In this document: piece after piece, positions 1 through 11,038 of the stretch | Position numbering within the stretch: position 1 is the stretch's first letter | Layout: every line of letters begins with the position of its first letter | DNA from: Gnetum montanum | Lineage: Eukaryota; Streptophyta; Gnetopsida; Gnetales; Gnetaceae | Assembly: GCA_015680685.1 (NCBI GenBank) | Contig: MNCI01015984.1 | Span: forward strand, 575,618 to 639,617 | Direction: 5' to 3' | DNA: 64,000 nucleotides | The notes under the pieces: model-generated | The model's input: the letters and a program-made list of their open reading frames with translations, nothing else | Told to the model about the DNA's origin: nothing | Databases searched by the model: none | Translations under genes and position numbers: made by a program

Positions 1-244
1 GATGCCATAGTTGTCCCTTTTTACCTATCTTTCTTACTCCTTTTCTTTCTCCATTCTAACACTACCGGAGGTTCGCGATTAGTCATGGGGGTACGGGACC
101 TATTTTTTCGATTTTTCTCCTAAGCCTCGAATTTTTTCATTTTTTTCTCCTTAACCCCTACACCTTTGGTAGTCATCATCTACATTTTCCGAGATCCATA
201 TCAGCCATACCACAACCTAGCCAATGAACCTAAACCGAAGCAAG

Positions 245-304
245 GTATGCTTTACTTAATGATTCAATTACCCTTGCTAATATATGATTGTGTTGTGTGT
301 GTAG
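245..304 (+). other. Conserved 60-nt GT-AG intron-like segment (Z copy)
   Basis: The segment has donor CAAG|GTATGC, a branch-like TTGCTAATA, and acceptor GTGTGTAG|ATGGC. The same 60-nt layout occurs at 9551-9610 in A and, on the minus strand, at 12239-12298 in B. Conserved length and signals suggest a real spliceosomal intron in the 3' region of these elements. No coding function for the flanking exons is recognised. Confidence 0.5.
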
Positions 305-676
305 ATGGCAATCGTATAACCACGGAATGGATCTGGAGCAAACACTTGGAATGGAGCAGCGCTGAAGCAGCTATGCAAGGATTAGAATGGATAATGCACT
401 TACAGATGGACAACGGAAGGCGCGATCTAGGCATTGGCAGCAGCAAGACCCTTCTCTCTTCTTCTCTTCTATTCTCTCTCCTCTTTCCTCTCAGCTGCCA
501 AATGTGGCCTGATGTCATTGTAATAAGGTGTTCACCCTTGTTGTCATGAACATCAATTTTTGTCAAAGCCTTGTAATAAAGACCTATTCACATGCCATCC
601 CATTAGTTCCATTCCCCTTAATAATCCCATTCCTTCCCGATATTATTGTAAGGAACTCAAGGATGAGTTGTCATTC

Positions 677-689
677 AGTCATGGGGGTA
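677..689 (+). other. Polypurine tract of Z
   Basis: AGTCATGGGGGTA lies directly before the 3' LTR, where plus-strand DNA synthesis would be primed. The same motif precedes the 3' LTRs of A, B, C and E. Confidence 0.75.
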
Positions 690-1597
690 TGATGAGACGC
701 GACATGCATAGCGCTGCGATATCGCATGCCCCACGATACCGCCTACGCGATATCGTGGTCCGCCGCCATATCTATAAATAAGAGGTGGCACTCCTTTCAT
801 TTCCCAATCCTGGCTAGAAGTAGCGAAGCTCTGGTAGTTTGAACACTCCGGAGTTAGATTAATTTCCCATGTGCCCGCAGTAGGAGTCCTAGAGTGAACG
901 GCTCTTTATTCGAGCAACTTTGTAACCTGAACACAAGTTGTGTACGGCAATAAAGATGAACTTGATTGGATAAACCTTGCAATACATGGTTTTATTTTAT
1001 TATTATTTATTGCTTTCCTAGTGCGCACGAGTACGACTTGATTACAAGCATCTACGGATGTGTATGGCTAATCAAGGAATCGGCTGCTCATCGCTAGGCT
1101 AGAACATGTGATAAGTACGACTTGGCTATAAGCATCCATAGGTGTGTATAGCTAGCCAAGGAATCAGCTGCTTATCACACTTAGGCTAAATAGGTGCCTC
1201 AGTATGACCACTTCGAGCACTTGCGTTACGTGTGGTGATCCTAGTAATGATTAGTGTTTGGTACCCACAGTTGCATAGTTCAAGGTGTGTCCGATAAGTG
1301 GGAACGGATGCTGACGCTAGTTAATTTAGACTTAGGACATTAGCTAGAGTTAGTTAGTTTCTCAACCCTTTCCCTCATAGCTTAGGAGATAAACTAAAAA
1401 ATACCAAAAAAATCATATACCTCAGACTTGCTTAACCATACACCGTGACACATACAAGTAAGCCTGGGAAGACAACGAACGATTAACCCCACGTGTTTCT
1501 TGTGGTGTTAAGGCATTTAGTCTACGGAGTTCGACCGGATCGCGCGTACACGCTCGTATTCGTATGGTTGAGTGTAGGGGTACCTTGCCACTCATCA
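690..1597 (+). repeat. 3' LTR of element Z
   Basis: A 908-bp LTR starting TGATGAGACG and ending CCACTCATCA. U3 carries CGATATCG-type palindromes (from about 715) just upstream of a TATA box, TATAAATA at 773-780. It is homologous to both LTRs of A and, inverted, of B. No PBS follows it, which fits a 3' LTR. The base run after it, ATAAT, would be its target-site duplication if the other side were visible. Confidence 0.85.
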
Positions 1598-2271
1598 ATA
1601 ATCAAAATAATATGAACAACTTGATGATTTTAGTTACCTCATAGCCTTGGAAGCATTGTTATGAAGTCACGTTATGCTTAAATGCTAAATTTTTTTAAAA
1701 TTTTAAGCTAACTAAGGGATCCGAAAATGATCAATTATTAAAGAAAATTTACCAAAACTAATGTTGATTCTTTGGTAATTGTAGGTGATGCTAAAAGAAA
1801 AGGCTAAGGTTGAAGGGGTTTTGCAAGGTTAGGAAAAGAGCCCAAGAGAAGGATAGAGGAGGATATGTGCATGGATAAATAGTAACACATACAAGAATTA
1901 AAGTTCAAACATCATACGTTTACTAGATCCATGGGATGAGAAGAAATTTTAGTCCATCCTTCAAGAGTGTTCTACATAAATAGAGAAGCATCAACATAGC
2001 AATCAAGGTTGGAAATATTGCCACCACTAGGGAAATCAAGAAGATTCATCTTCAGTGGATTTTTTGAAGACCTCTACAATTTTGTAAACTCTAATGTCTA
2101 TTTATCCTTTTTGTTATTTTATAATACATCCACTTGAATAAAAATTTTTAATGTGATACTCCAATCTTCTAATGATAGCCAATCTAGTCTTGGTCACTTA
2201 CAATTTTTGTAATGAAATTTTGTCCATTTATATATAGCTCAAGGGTAAGTTTTTAGTTAGTGGTGGGGGTA
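1598..2271 (+). mobile_element. Internal remnant of an older group-1 element
   Basis: This AT-rich sequence has no credible ORF. It ends in a purine-rich GTGGTGGGGGTA immediately before an LTR start at 2272, so it is the 3' internal end of an older element. Z appears to have inserted into that element, or to have joined it by deletion. I see no gag or protease motif in it. Confidence 0.5.
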
Positions 2272-3117
2272 TGATGAGACTTGATATGCCGAGCAACTTT
2301 GTTGATGCATCCCCATTGAAGTAGCTAAATGCATTAACATACCCTCATTGATGCAATGCCTATATTTGCCTATAAATATGTAAGCACCCACCATGTATTT
2401 GACACCATTTGGTCAATAGTGTAGCTGAACTCTTGCAGTTTTATTTTGTAATCCTAGATAATAGTCAGTGAGTGATGGGAATGTAAATTTAAGTTAGTTG
2501 TACGACATCTTATTTGAGTGGCATTGTACCTCGACACATTTCAAGAATGACAATAAGATCAAGATTGATTCCTATTTATTGCAGCACTCTGACTTAGAAT
2601 AGATTTTCTTTTAATGTAATTTATTTTCTATGTAATTAGTTAATATTTACATTTCCATCCATGTTAATCAATTGATGGAATGAGTGTGACTAGTTTCAAG
2701 CATAAACACATATTCGCTTGGTAATCCCAGTAGTGTTATGCTAAGTAGCATAACACTTGATAATCCCAATAGTGGATATGTGAGTTTAGGACATGTACGA
2801 CAAGCTGGGAATGGACACTCATCATCCTTAGGATAGTTTAGGATTTATATTCTTGTTATTAGTTAGTTTAAATAATTAATTTCTACATGATTATTCAGTT
2901 GGTTTAAGGGCTACACAACATCAGTAATCATATGCCTTACTTTGGACTAAACCATACATGATAAAGCTACCACTAGTCTAAGTGGGAAGACAACAACTTG
3001 CGATCAATGCTTAACAATCTAGATGCCACACTAGTTCCATCCATGGAATTTGACTTGATTGCACATGAATGCTTGTGATTCATATGGTTGAATATAGGGG
3101 ATACCTGTGACTCATCA
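2272..3117 (+). repeat. 3' LTR of an older, divergent group-1 element
   Basis: An 846-bp LTR, TGATGAGACT...GACTCATCA, with a TATA box TATAAATA at 2371-2378. It resembles the D-type LTR (18626-19609) more than the A/B type: U3 has GATGCATCCCCATTG-like text and lacks the CGATATCG array. The PPT before it shows plus orientation. Confidence 0.7.
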
Positions 3118-3848
3118 ATATGATTACAGTATTTTATCATCCTCTATTCCAACTTGTTCCTTAACATCTTTGAATGAATAGTACAACAATAGTTGTACCC
3201 AAATGTAATCAATCCATTTATTTTCATTTTTTGGTAGTGCTTAAAATATTAGAAAGATTTTATTTTTTGAATTTTGGTCTTTTGTTTCTATGTTATAAAG
3301 CCTCCTCTTATTTGGTTTTATTGTAAAATTGGCTATTTTGTACTTATAATGTTGTAACCTAGTGAAAACTATTCGTCAATATGCATTACACCTTTGAACA
3401 TACCTAGGCAAACTATACATAACACATTTCATATACTTATGAAATATAGGAAAACAACTCATCAAAATCCAAGAAGCATTAGCCTGCAAAAAATATATGC
3501 TCATTGATGAAATGAGCTTCAAATGAGCAAAACTTCTGAAGACTATGGATGCAAGATTTTTAGAGATGTTTCCTAGATATTAGGTAAAACCAGTCATGAT
3601 GTAATTGTTTAGGAGCCTTTTATAAGCAAATCCATCATCTTGATTGGTAATCTTATATAGCTACTCATTATAAAAGATAAATCACAATACAACACCAACA
3701 CCAAAGTAAATGAATTATGAAACATGTTCAAAATAGTACTTACTTTTGAAGCAATTTATAAGTAGCAAGGAAATGTTGAATTCTAATGAATTCTATAGAA
3801 TATCAAAAATGAAAATCCTCAAAAGGGTGATTAACAAGCATTAATAAA
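3118..3848. other. AT-rich intergenic DNA, no gene seen
   Basis: This lies between the LTR at 2272-3117 and the target-site duplication of A. It holds only short random ORFs and no LTR ends, repeats or RNA-gene motifs that I recognise. It continues after A at 10845-11033 and after B at 17509, so these pieces form one pre-insertion locus. Confidence 0.5.
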
Positions 3849-3853
3849 AGTGG
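3849..3853 (+). other. Target-site duplication of A, left copy
   Basis: AGTGG here is repeated exactly at 10840-10844, directly after the 3' LTR. The 5-bp length is usual for Ty3/gypsy integrases. Confidence 0.85.
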
Positions 3854-4631
3854 TGATGGGACACGATATTGCATGGACCGCGATATCGCGTACGCGATAT
3901 CGCAATGCATCGTCAAATCTATAAATAAGAGGTGACTCTCCCTTGTTTCTCAATCTAGGCCTAGATCATAGCAAAAATCTAGTAGTTTTACCTATCCAGA
4001 GATAGAATAATTTCCATGTGCCCATAGTAGAAGCTCCAAAGTGAACGGATCTTTATTCAAGCAAATATTGTACCTGAACACAAGTTTGTGTACGGAAATA
4101 AAGATGAACTTCTTGGATAAACCTTGCAGTGCATGGACTAAGCTAGATAGAAATTTATTTATTGTTAATGTTTAAATGCTTTATTAGAGTTAAATCTCTC
4201 TCAACCCTTCTCCCATAGTTAAGTGCATTTAGTACGACCACTTCGAGCACGTGTGTTACGCTTGGTGATCCCAATAACGAATAGCGTTCGGTAATCAAGG
4301 TTGGATTGGTTCAGGGTGTGAACGGTAAGTGGGAATGGATGCTGATGCTAGGTTAATTAAGGCTTAGTTAGTTACTTAAAGTTAGTTAATTAGTCTCTTC
4401 ACCCTTCACCTCATTAGCATAGGAGATAAAATAGAAAAGATATAAAAATCATATACCTCAGACTTAACCATACAACTGTGACAAATACAAGTAAGTTTGG
4501 GAAGACAACAAATGATTAACCTTAAGTGTTCCATGAGGCACGTAGGCACTTAGTCTATGGAGTTCGACTGGATTGCGCGTGTAATGCTCGTATTCGTATG
4601 GTTAAGTGTAGGGGTACCTCGCCACTCATCA
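3854..4631 (+). repeat. 5' LTR of A
   Basis: A 778-bp LTR, TGATGGGACA...CCACTCATCA, with two CGATATCG units in U3 and a TATA box TATAAATA at 3920-3927. It is exactly as long as the 5' LTR of B and about 80 bp shorter than its own 3' LTR. The difference lies in the palindrome array. Confidence 0.9.
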
Positions 4632-4650
4632 TTGGCACTATTGCCAGGGA
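4632..4650 (+). other. Primer-binding site of A (tRNA-Asp-like)
   Basis: TTGGCACTATTGCCAGGGA abuts the LTR. It is a mutated match to the complement of the plant tRNA-Asp(GTC) 3' end (TGGCGCCGTTGCCGGGG). The B and C copies of this site match better. Confidence 0.75.
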
Positions 4651-4774
4651 CTAAGTTGTTTGTGCGCTAAGTAGAACATAGGAAATTATCCACCTCATTG
4701 GGAGCTTAAACGAACCCTTAGGGTTAATTAAAAAAAATTATATAATGGTTAATTAGCACACCGAATAAGACATA

Positions 4775-7700
4775 ATGTCTTCTTCTTCGAACAAGAGCAC
4801 TTCACTGCCTAGGGATAACACTAGAGACAGTTGATGGCACCAAACACATAACCAAAAACTACCAGTTCCTCAATAGTATTGAGTGGTATATACTCATCCC
4901 GATGAGTATATACCCAATTTTACTTTTATCCTCCATTAGGATGAACAACTACGTTGGAGAGACTTGCAAGGTAACATAGTGTTACCTCCAGATCGGGCAG
5001 TCCCTAACATGCTTCTTCGTGCTCTTGCATAGATAGGCATGATGGAATTATATGTTGAATACATTGTAGAAGATTATGACATAAGGGATTACCATCCCAT
5101 AGTAGCGCAACGTCTAAGGGACTCGTGGTAGGAGAGCCACCATACATTGTTGAAGGGCAAAGGGATATTGCACGTCCTAAGAAAAATTGAAGATGGTGAA
5201 CTACTTATAACTGGTTCTCTATCAGTTGATGTTCCTCCTCCTAACAATGGTGAGGAGGTGGGGTATCAGAACCTACACTCCATGATACAAAACCCTAGTT
5301 CTAATCCCCAGGAACACCAAGTGTTCACTGAGGGAACAAAAACACATGACAAGAACAAGCATTCAGATCGTCATCACGATCGGGGTCGTAGCCACCGAAG
5401 AGAAGGTAAGAAACATTGTCATGGTGATGGTTCTCCTTCTTCTTTCCCTTCATCACATCATTCACCCTCTCCTTCTACATCAGGACGTAGTCACAAGGAG
5501 CACAACAGTGAGGAAAAGGGTAAGCGAGATGAGAGACCTCGATGAGAGAGTTGAGAGAGAGGATGAGGGCAGTCTAGAGAGTCTAGGCATGGTAGAAGGG
5601 AAAGTAGGGAACCACGTAGGCATCATAGAAATCATGAGAGAGATGATCATGAAGAACCCCTACTTGCCACCCAAAGTATGTTAGATATTACGGAGGCAAT
5701 GAGAATACCTACAAGGAATTAAAAAGATAGTTAGATCAAGAGACTAGACATGAACAATATTCTACAATTTAAGGGGGGATACAATGCTGATTCGTAAAAT
5801 CACTTACAGGCATTCCATAATGCCTGTGCCTTGCAGAATATCGAAAATGAGTGGCAGAACTTAATTTTTTTCCCTAGGACACTCATCAAAGAAGTAGAGA
5901 GTTGGTACCGGTCCTTAGAGCCAGAAACCATTAGGAGGTGGAGTACAATGTTAGAACTCTTTAACGATAAATACCAAACGTACTCCAGAGTGTCCAACTT
6001 CGGTAAGTAGATCCAAGGATGGAAGCAAGGTAATCACGAACCTTTGGATGCTTCCATGGGCCAATATTATGCATTGCTACATCGTTGCTCGGGCCATGGT
6101 TACGCACAACAGGATCAACTCCGCCACCTCGTAGATGGGATAAGACATGAAACTAGGAGAAACCTTGGGACATATGCCCAAGGAAGATTATCAAAACTTA
6201 GGTCCCATGAAATTCATCAATTTTTGGAGCAAGTAGCTAAAGAAGAAGGGGAGCTATGAAAAAGGGAAAGTGCAGAAGAATATAACCGTGATCCTTCCCT
6301 CCGAAAGAAGGGAGTGAGATTCTGTGATGAAGAGGATGAGTCACCACTCGAAGAGTTGGTGAATAGAAAAACCTTGCCACTTCAAAAATTAACAACAGAA
6401 GTGGCAGCTAAGGTAGATCAGATATAGGACTCCTTAGATTGTAGACTTGAACTTGTCCTAAAAATCATAAAGGAGTTTAAGGAGGAACGAAGTAGTAACC
6501 ATGATAAGAAAAAGCAGAGAGATTCAGGTCATGCATGTGACAAGGGTAAGGGAAAAATTACTATCACTAATGAGGTTGTGGATTCTGACATGGAAAATGA
6601 TGGTGGATGTGAGATATACCAATATGACCATCATAAGGGATGTTGCCCAATAATCTCACATCTGCAAGAGTCCAGGGTGTATGCACTCAACCCAAGACTT
6701 AACAGACAACAAGCACCCCATCGGTTATCTTATTCCGAAGGTAACCCAAGGCAGTTCCACCAATCGTCAACGTATTATCCAAGTGGAACTCTGTCACAAC
6801 CTATCGAGCAACATCAGCAGTGGCAATACCCACAATCATGGGGGATGCCATTGCCTAGACAACAATACCCTTACCGGTAACCAAACCCATATGGCTATTA
6901 TGTGCAACAACCAGTTTCTCCAAGTGATTCTATGGGTCATACAACCCCACAACGTCACTACCAAGTTTGGGATTATTTTAGGACTCCTTTTCCTACGGAA
7001 GACATCACACCCGTACCATCCTTTGAATCCATCCATCACTCATCCACCGATAGTTCCACTACCACCTACTCCAACAATGCAAGGGAAACTCCCCACTCAA
7101 CTATAGCAACATAATGCTACGAGAGCTGTAAACCTTCAACCCACTGCTGGTTCTGACAACCGCAAGAAGAGAAGACCTTTCTTCAAAACCAAAAGCCCAA
7201 ACAAGCTCTCACAACCACAAGCAGTTGAGTCTATGCATGCTCCTCCAACATACAAGGCTTCGGAGCTCCCTTCAAACCAACAACAGGGCTTAACGCATAC
7301 AATTATGTTAACACATACCATTACCGACTGGATCAAGGTGGGCCACCTTCCTAGGAAACTTTCTAACCCTGGAAGTCCCTTAATCTACCTCCAAGTCATT
7401 GGGAATGAACCTCATAAAGCTCTTCTTGACTTAGGTTCTGGAGTCAACTTAAAGTCATGAGAGATGTATAAAGCCTAAAACCTACCTCCACTCTAGAAGA
7501 GCAATATTCAAGTAGAGCTGGCTGACCAGTCCATCACCATTCCCTTGGGATTGGTGGAGGACATCGTTACCATTGTGTGTGGTTGATCATACCCAGTTGA
7601 TTTCCTAGTGATAGAAGTCAGTAGTGATGAAGGGGACTTTCCAATTATAATGGGAAGGGCATGGCTAAGTACAATAGATGCATGCCTAGGAATCTGTGAT

Positions 7701-7895
7701 CTTTCCTTGGAAATATCTAAGGTAAACATTTATGGAAAGATCGAGAATAAGAAAGTTCCATGCATCACATACAGTGACTCAGAGGGTGATGACATGGAGT
7801 TATGCTTAGCATTTCCTGTATATAACCGATGTGCACCAGAGGATAACATACAAAGGTGCCTATATGTAGCAACCACACAACAAGAGAACACCTAG
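4775..7895 (+). pseudogene. gag-pro: Degenerate gag-pro polyprotein gene of A
   Basis: Gag would form the virus-like particle and the protease would mature it. The gene starts at the ATG that opens MSSSSNKS, shared with B and D. It is broken by several stops and shifts. Readable stretches are a basic His/Ser/Arg-rich segment at 5147-5545, the gag core at about 5740-6259 (HLVDGIRHETRR, AQGRLSKLRSHEIHQF), a Gln/Pro-rich linker at 6578-7114, and a protease at about 7360-7760. The protease has an active-site-like LLDLGSGVNL and a later FPIIMGRAWLST. The DLG form instead of D(S/T)G is common in Athila-like proteases. Sequence still similar to B runs on to about 8130, so the original stop may have lain further down. 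There is no zinc knuckle and no pol. Confidence 0.85.
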
Positions 7896-9968
7896 TGGTT
7901 GATAGCTGATCAAGAGAGAAGCCCATCAACATGCATGGAATGAACTGGGGGAACAACTTACACCCATAACGAAAGCATAGATACATTGGAATATGAGTGT
8001 CGCCAACTTCCACCCCTTAACCTGAAAACATCAATTAGGAGAGGTTGGACACTTGTAAAAAATTCAAATAGGTGTTCATTATTTTGGATCTCTCCCTTTC
8101 CATTCAGTCATGGGGGAGATGCTGATCATTCGGGGCCCTCAGTTCTTTTAAGTTTTTGTTTTACAAATTTCTTTAACTTTTCTTGTTTTTGTTTTACAAC
8201 ATCGTTCATACTTTTCCATTTCTTATGTGTGTTATCCATCTTGTAAGTTTGTCACTCATCAATAAGTGTTCTGAATGATGGTATGAACTATTTTTCTATT
8301 GGTTGCTACTGTTTGGGTTTTACCTTTAAGTCATGATGTTGATACTAAGGTATGGTTCTTTTGATATAACAGGCAATGAGTTCACTTCATTCATACATCA
8401 TGAATTCCTATGGTCTCACTTGGCTTGGAACTCTACAGTCCCTTTCTAAATAAGAACTATAACGAATCGGTGACTGGGCATTTCTCAAACTAAAGAAGGA
8501 CTCAAGGATTGAAAAGGGTGTGACTTCAAGGAAACTTGATGCATTTGTGTTGGCCATTCTCTTGGGTGCTTGGATGTTTTCTCTTGAGTTTTCTTACCAT
8601 TTTGACGTTACATAATTATCAAGAAGCTGAGCAAATAAAAATAACAAAGTCTTTGCATGGTGTGGTTCTCATGCATAAATACATAAAACACAAAAAAAAA
8701 ACAACACAGTGAGAATTCAAAGCACACCCCTTAGATGAAATGATCATTTGGGCTACAATCACTGGTTATGGAACTAAAATAAAAATGTTCCCTCTAACTA
8801 AGGCCATTCTTGCTTCCCATTCTCTCCTCCTTCATTTCGTCGAAACAGTGGTGGCTCTTTGGGAAGGCATTCTTGTTACTTCAAGTGGATGGATTGACCG
8901 AATGCATTAATGCGAAGTCACTAGATGTGGTTTGTTGAGGCCGGACATGGAATGGGATCTACTAAGTCACATTAATCATTAACTACACAAGGGGTTGTAC
9001 ACAACCTTGTTTTAAGACTCCATTCCATCCTCTTCTTTCCATCATTCTTCCTCCATTGTCACATCATTGCCAATTGTATCATTAGTGTATATTTTGGTTG
9101 ACGCATTGTTTTCTATTTGGTAAATTCTTGCAATTAAGAATTTAACTCTTGTTCCAAATGACATTCCTAGAGCCTACGGACTCTTTGAATGTGGGTTTGT
9201 CGGGGCATTAAGGACATGAGCCTACTTTGGGGAGGACCCACTGACATTCCTATTTGGTGCACTAGTTAAATTCTTTCCTTTAACATTTTTGCAATCCACT
9301 TTATTTTGTTCATTTCCATCTTGACATCCATTTCATCGATGTTATAGTTGTCTCTTTTTCTCCATCTTTCTTGTTCTTTTTCTTTCTCCATTCTATCGCT
9401 ACCGGAGGTTCGCTCTTAGTCATGGGGGTCTTGACCCAATTTTTTTGATTTTCTCCTAACCCCTACACCTTTGGTAGTCACCATTAGTATATCTCCAGAT
9501 CCGTATCAGCCATACTACAACTCAACCAATGGACCTTTTACCGAAGCAAGGTATCCACTACATTGTGATTCATTTACCCTTGCTAATAAAAGACTATGTT
9601 GTGTGTGCAGATGGCAATCATACAATAATGGATTGGATTTGGAGGAAACACTTGAAATGGATCGGTGTTGAAACAACTATGCAAGGAGCAAGATCGATAG
9701 CGCACTTATGGATAGACAACGAAAGGTGCAATCTTGGCGTTAGCAACAACAAACTTCTTCTCTTTTCTCTCTTCTCTCTTAGCTACCAAATAAGGCCTAA
9801 TGTCAAATGTATAAGGTGTTCACTCTTGTTTTCATGAACACTAGTTTTGTCTTATTTTGTAATGATGATCTGTTCACATGTCATCCCATTCACCATTAGT
9901 TCCATTTGAGTCAATAATCCCATACTGTTCCAATATTTTGTAAGGAACTTGCGGACAAGTTTTTATTT
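7896..9968 (+). other. Non-coding 3' half of A
   Basis: About 2 kb between gag-pro and the PPT contains no conserved long ORF. It is collinear with B (11886-14036, inverted), and parts of it resemble 46986-48338 in E. It holds two extra PPT-like AGTCATGGGGG motifs (8106-8116, 9418-9428) and the 60-nt intron-like segment. A block at 8120-8261 starts TG, ends CACTCATCA and follows a PPT-like motif, so it may be the stub of an older LTR. Confidence 0.6.
9551..9610 (+). other. Conserved 60-nt GT-AG intron-like segment (A copy)
   Basis: Donor GAAGCAAG|GTATCC, branch-like TTGCTAATA, acceptor TGTGTGCAG|ATGGC. Length and signals are the same as in Z and B. Confidence 0.55.
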
Positions 9969-9981
9969 AGTCATGGGAGTA
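9969..9981 (+). other. Polypurine tract of A
   Basis: AGTCATGGGAGTA lies directly before the 3' LTR; one G of the usual run is changed to A. Confidence 0.7.
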
Positions 9982-10839
9982 TGATGGGACAAAATATCGC
10001 ATGCACCACGATATCGCGTACGTGATCTCGACTCCCCCGTGATATCGTGTACGCGATATTGCATCTTCCCTTGCGATATCACGATATTGCATACGTGATA
10101 TCGCAGTGCATCGCCAAATTTATGAATAAGAGGTGGCTCTCCGTTATTTCTCAATCTAGGCCTAGACCGTAGCGAAACTCTGGTAGTTTTACCTCTCGAG
10201 AGATAGAATACTTTCCATGTGCTCGCAGTAGGAGCTCCAAAGTGAACGGATCTTTATTCGAGCAAATGTTGTACCTGAACACATGTTTGTGTATGGAAAT
10301 AAAGATGAACTTCTTGGATAAACCTTGCAGTGCATAGACTAAGCTAGATAAGACTTTATTTATTGTTAATATTTAAATGCTTTATTAGTTTAGTTAAATC
10401 TCTCTCAACCCTTTTCCCATAGTTAAGTGCATTTAGTACGACCACTTCAAGCACATGCATTATGCTTGGTGATCCTAGTAACGAATAGTATTTGGTAATC
10501 AAGGTTGCATTGGTTTAGGGTGTGAACAGTAAGTGCGAACGGGTGCTGATGCTAGGTTAATTAAGGCTTAGTTAGTTACTTAAAGTTAGTTACTTAGTCT
10601 CTTCACCCTTCACCTCATTAGCATAAAAGATAAAACAGAAAAGATATAAAAATCATATACCTTAGACTTACTTAACCATACAACTGTGACAAATACAAGT
10701 AAGTCTGGGAAGACAACGAACGATTAACCTTAAGTGTTCCATGAGGCATGTAGGCACTTAGTCTACAGAGTTCAACCGGATTGCACGTGTAACGCTTGTA
10801 TTCGTATGGTTGAGTGTAGGGTTACCTCGCCACTCATCA
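9982..10839 (+). repeat. 3' LTR of A
   Basis: An 858-bp LTR, TGATGGGACA...CCACTCATCA. The U3 palindrome array is longer than in the 5' LTR (about six GATATC-like units between 9991 and 10105). The TATA position reads TATGAATA at 10121-10128, so this copy has a damaged core promoter. Confidence 0.9.
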
Positions 10840-10844
10840 AGTGG
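10840..10844 (+). other. Target-site duplication of A, right copy
   Basis: AGTGG, identical to 3849-3853. Confidence 0.85.
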
Positions 10845-11033
10845 CTAAACTCTTACCAGAAAAAGAAAAATCCTAAGGCTTTTAAAACTTAATTCATCTA
10901 TTGCTACTAAATGAAAAGGTTGACCTCCATTACTAAAATATGCTTTACTTCTTAAAAAGCTAGTGGAAAGAATTCAAGTAATACTTAGCATATTAATAAA
11001 TATACTTGATGTCAAAAACAAAAAGGAGCAAAG
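10845..11033. other. Spacer between A and B
   Basis: This 189-bp AT-rich host spacer has no feature that I recognise. It separates two related elements that lie tail to tail. Confidence 0.6.
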
Positions 11034-11038
11034 GTAAT
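11034..11038 (-). other. Target-site duplication of B, left copy
   Basis: GTAAT is repeated exactly at 17504-17508. Confidence 0.85.

Larger units (their letters stand above)
1..1597 (+). mobile_element. Element Z, 3' part of a group-1 nonautonomous LTR retrotransposon
   Basis: The window opens inside this element. Bases 1-676 match the 3' non-coding part of element A (about 9330-9968) and, inverted, of element B (about 11886-12500). A polypurine tract and a full 3' LTR follow. The 5' LTR and any gag lie outside the window. Short ORFs here (for example 166-549) are not conserved as proteins in A or B and I do not call them genes. Group membership rests on LTR termini, the PPT and overall similarity. 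Confidence 0.85.
3854..10839 (+). mobile_element. Complete nonautonomous LTR retrotransposon A (gag-pro only)
   Basis: The element is 6,986 bp and bounded by LTRs at 3854-4631 and 9982-10839, with an exact AGTGG duplication. Inside are a tRNA-Asp-like PBS, a degenerate gag-pro gene, about 2 kb of non-coding sequence with a 60-nt intron-like segment, and a PPT. No reverse transcriptase, RNase H or integrase is present in any frame, so it must have used enzymes supplied in trans. By protease motif and PBS it is close to Athila-type gypsy elements. That placement is inference, because no RT is available to test it. Confidence 0.9.

Noticed and set aside
690-1597. Solo LTR
   Set aside because: Rejected because an internal region and PPT collinear with A precede it directly.
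4632-4650. tRNA gene fragments at the PBS sites
   Set aside because: The matches are limited to about 18 bases complementary to a tRNA 3' end, abutting LTRs. They are primer-binding sites. No full tRNA or rRNA gene was recognised in the window.
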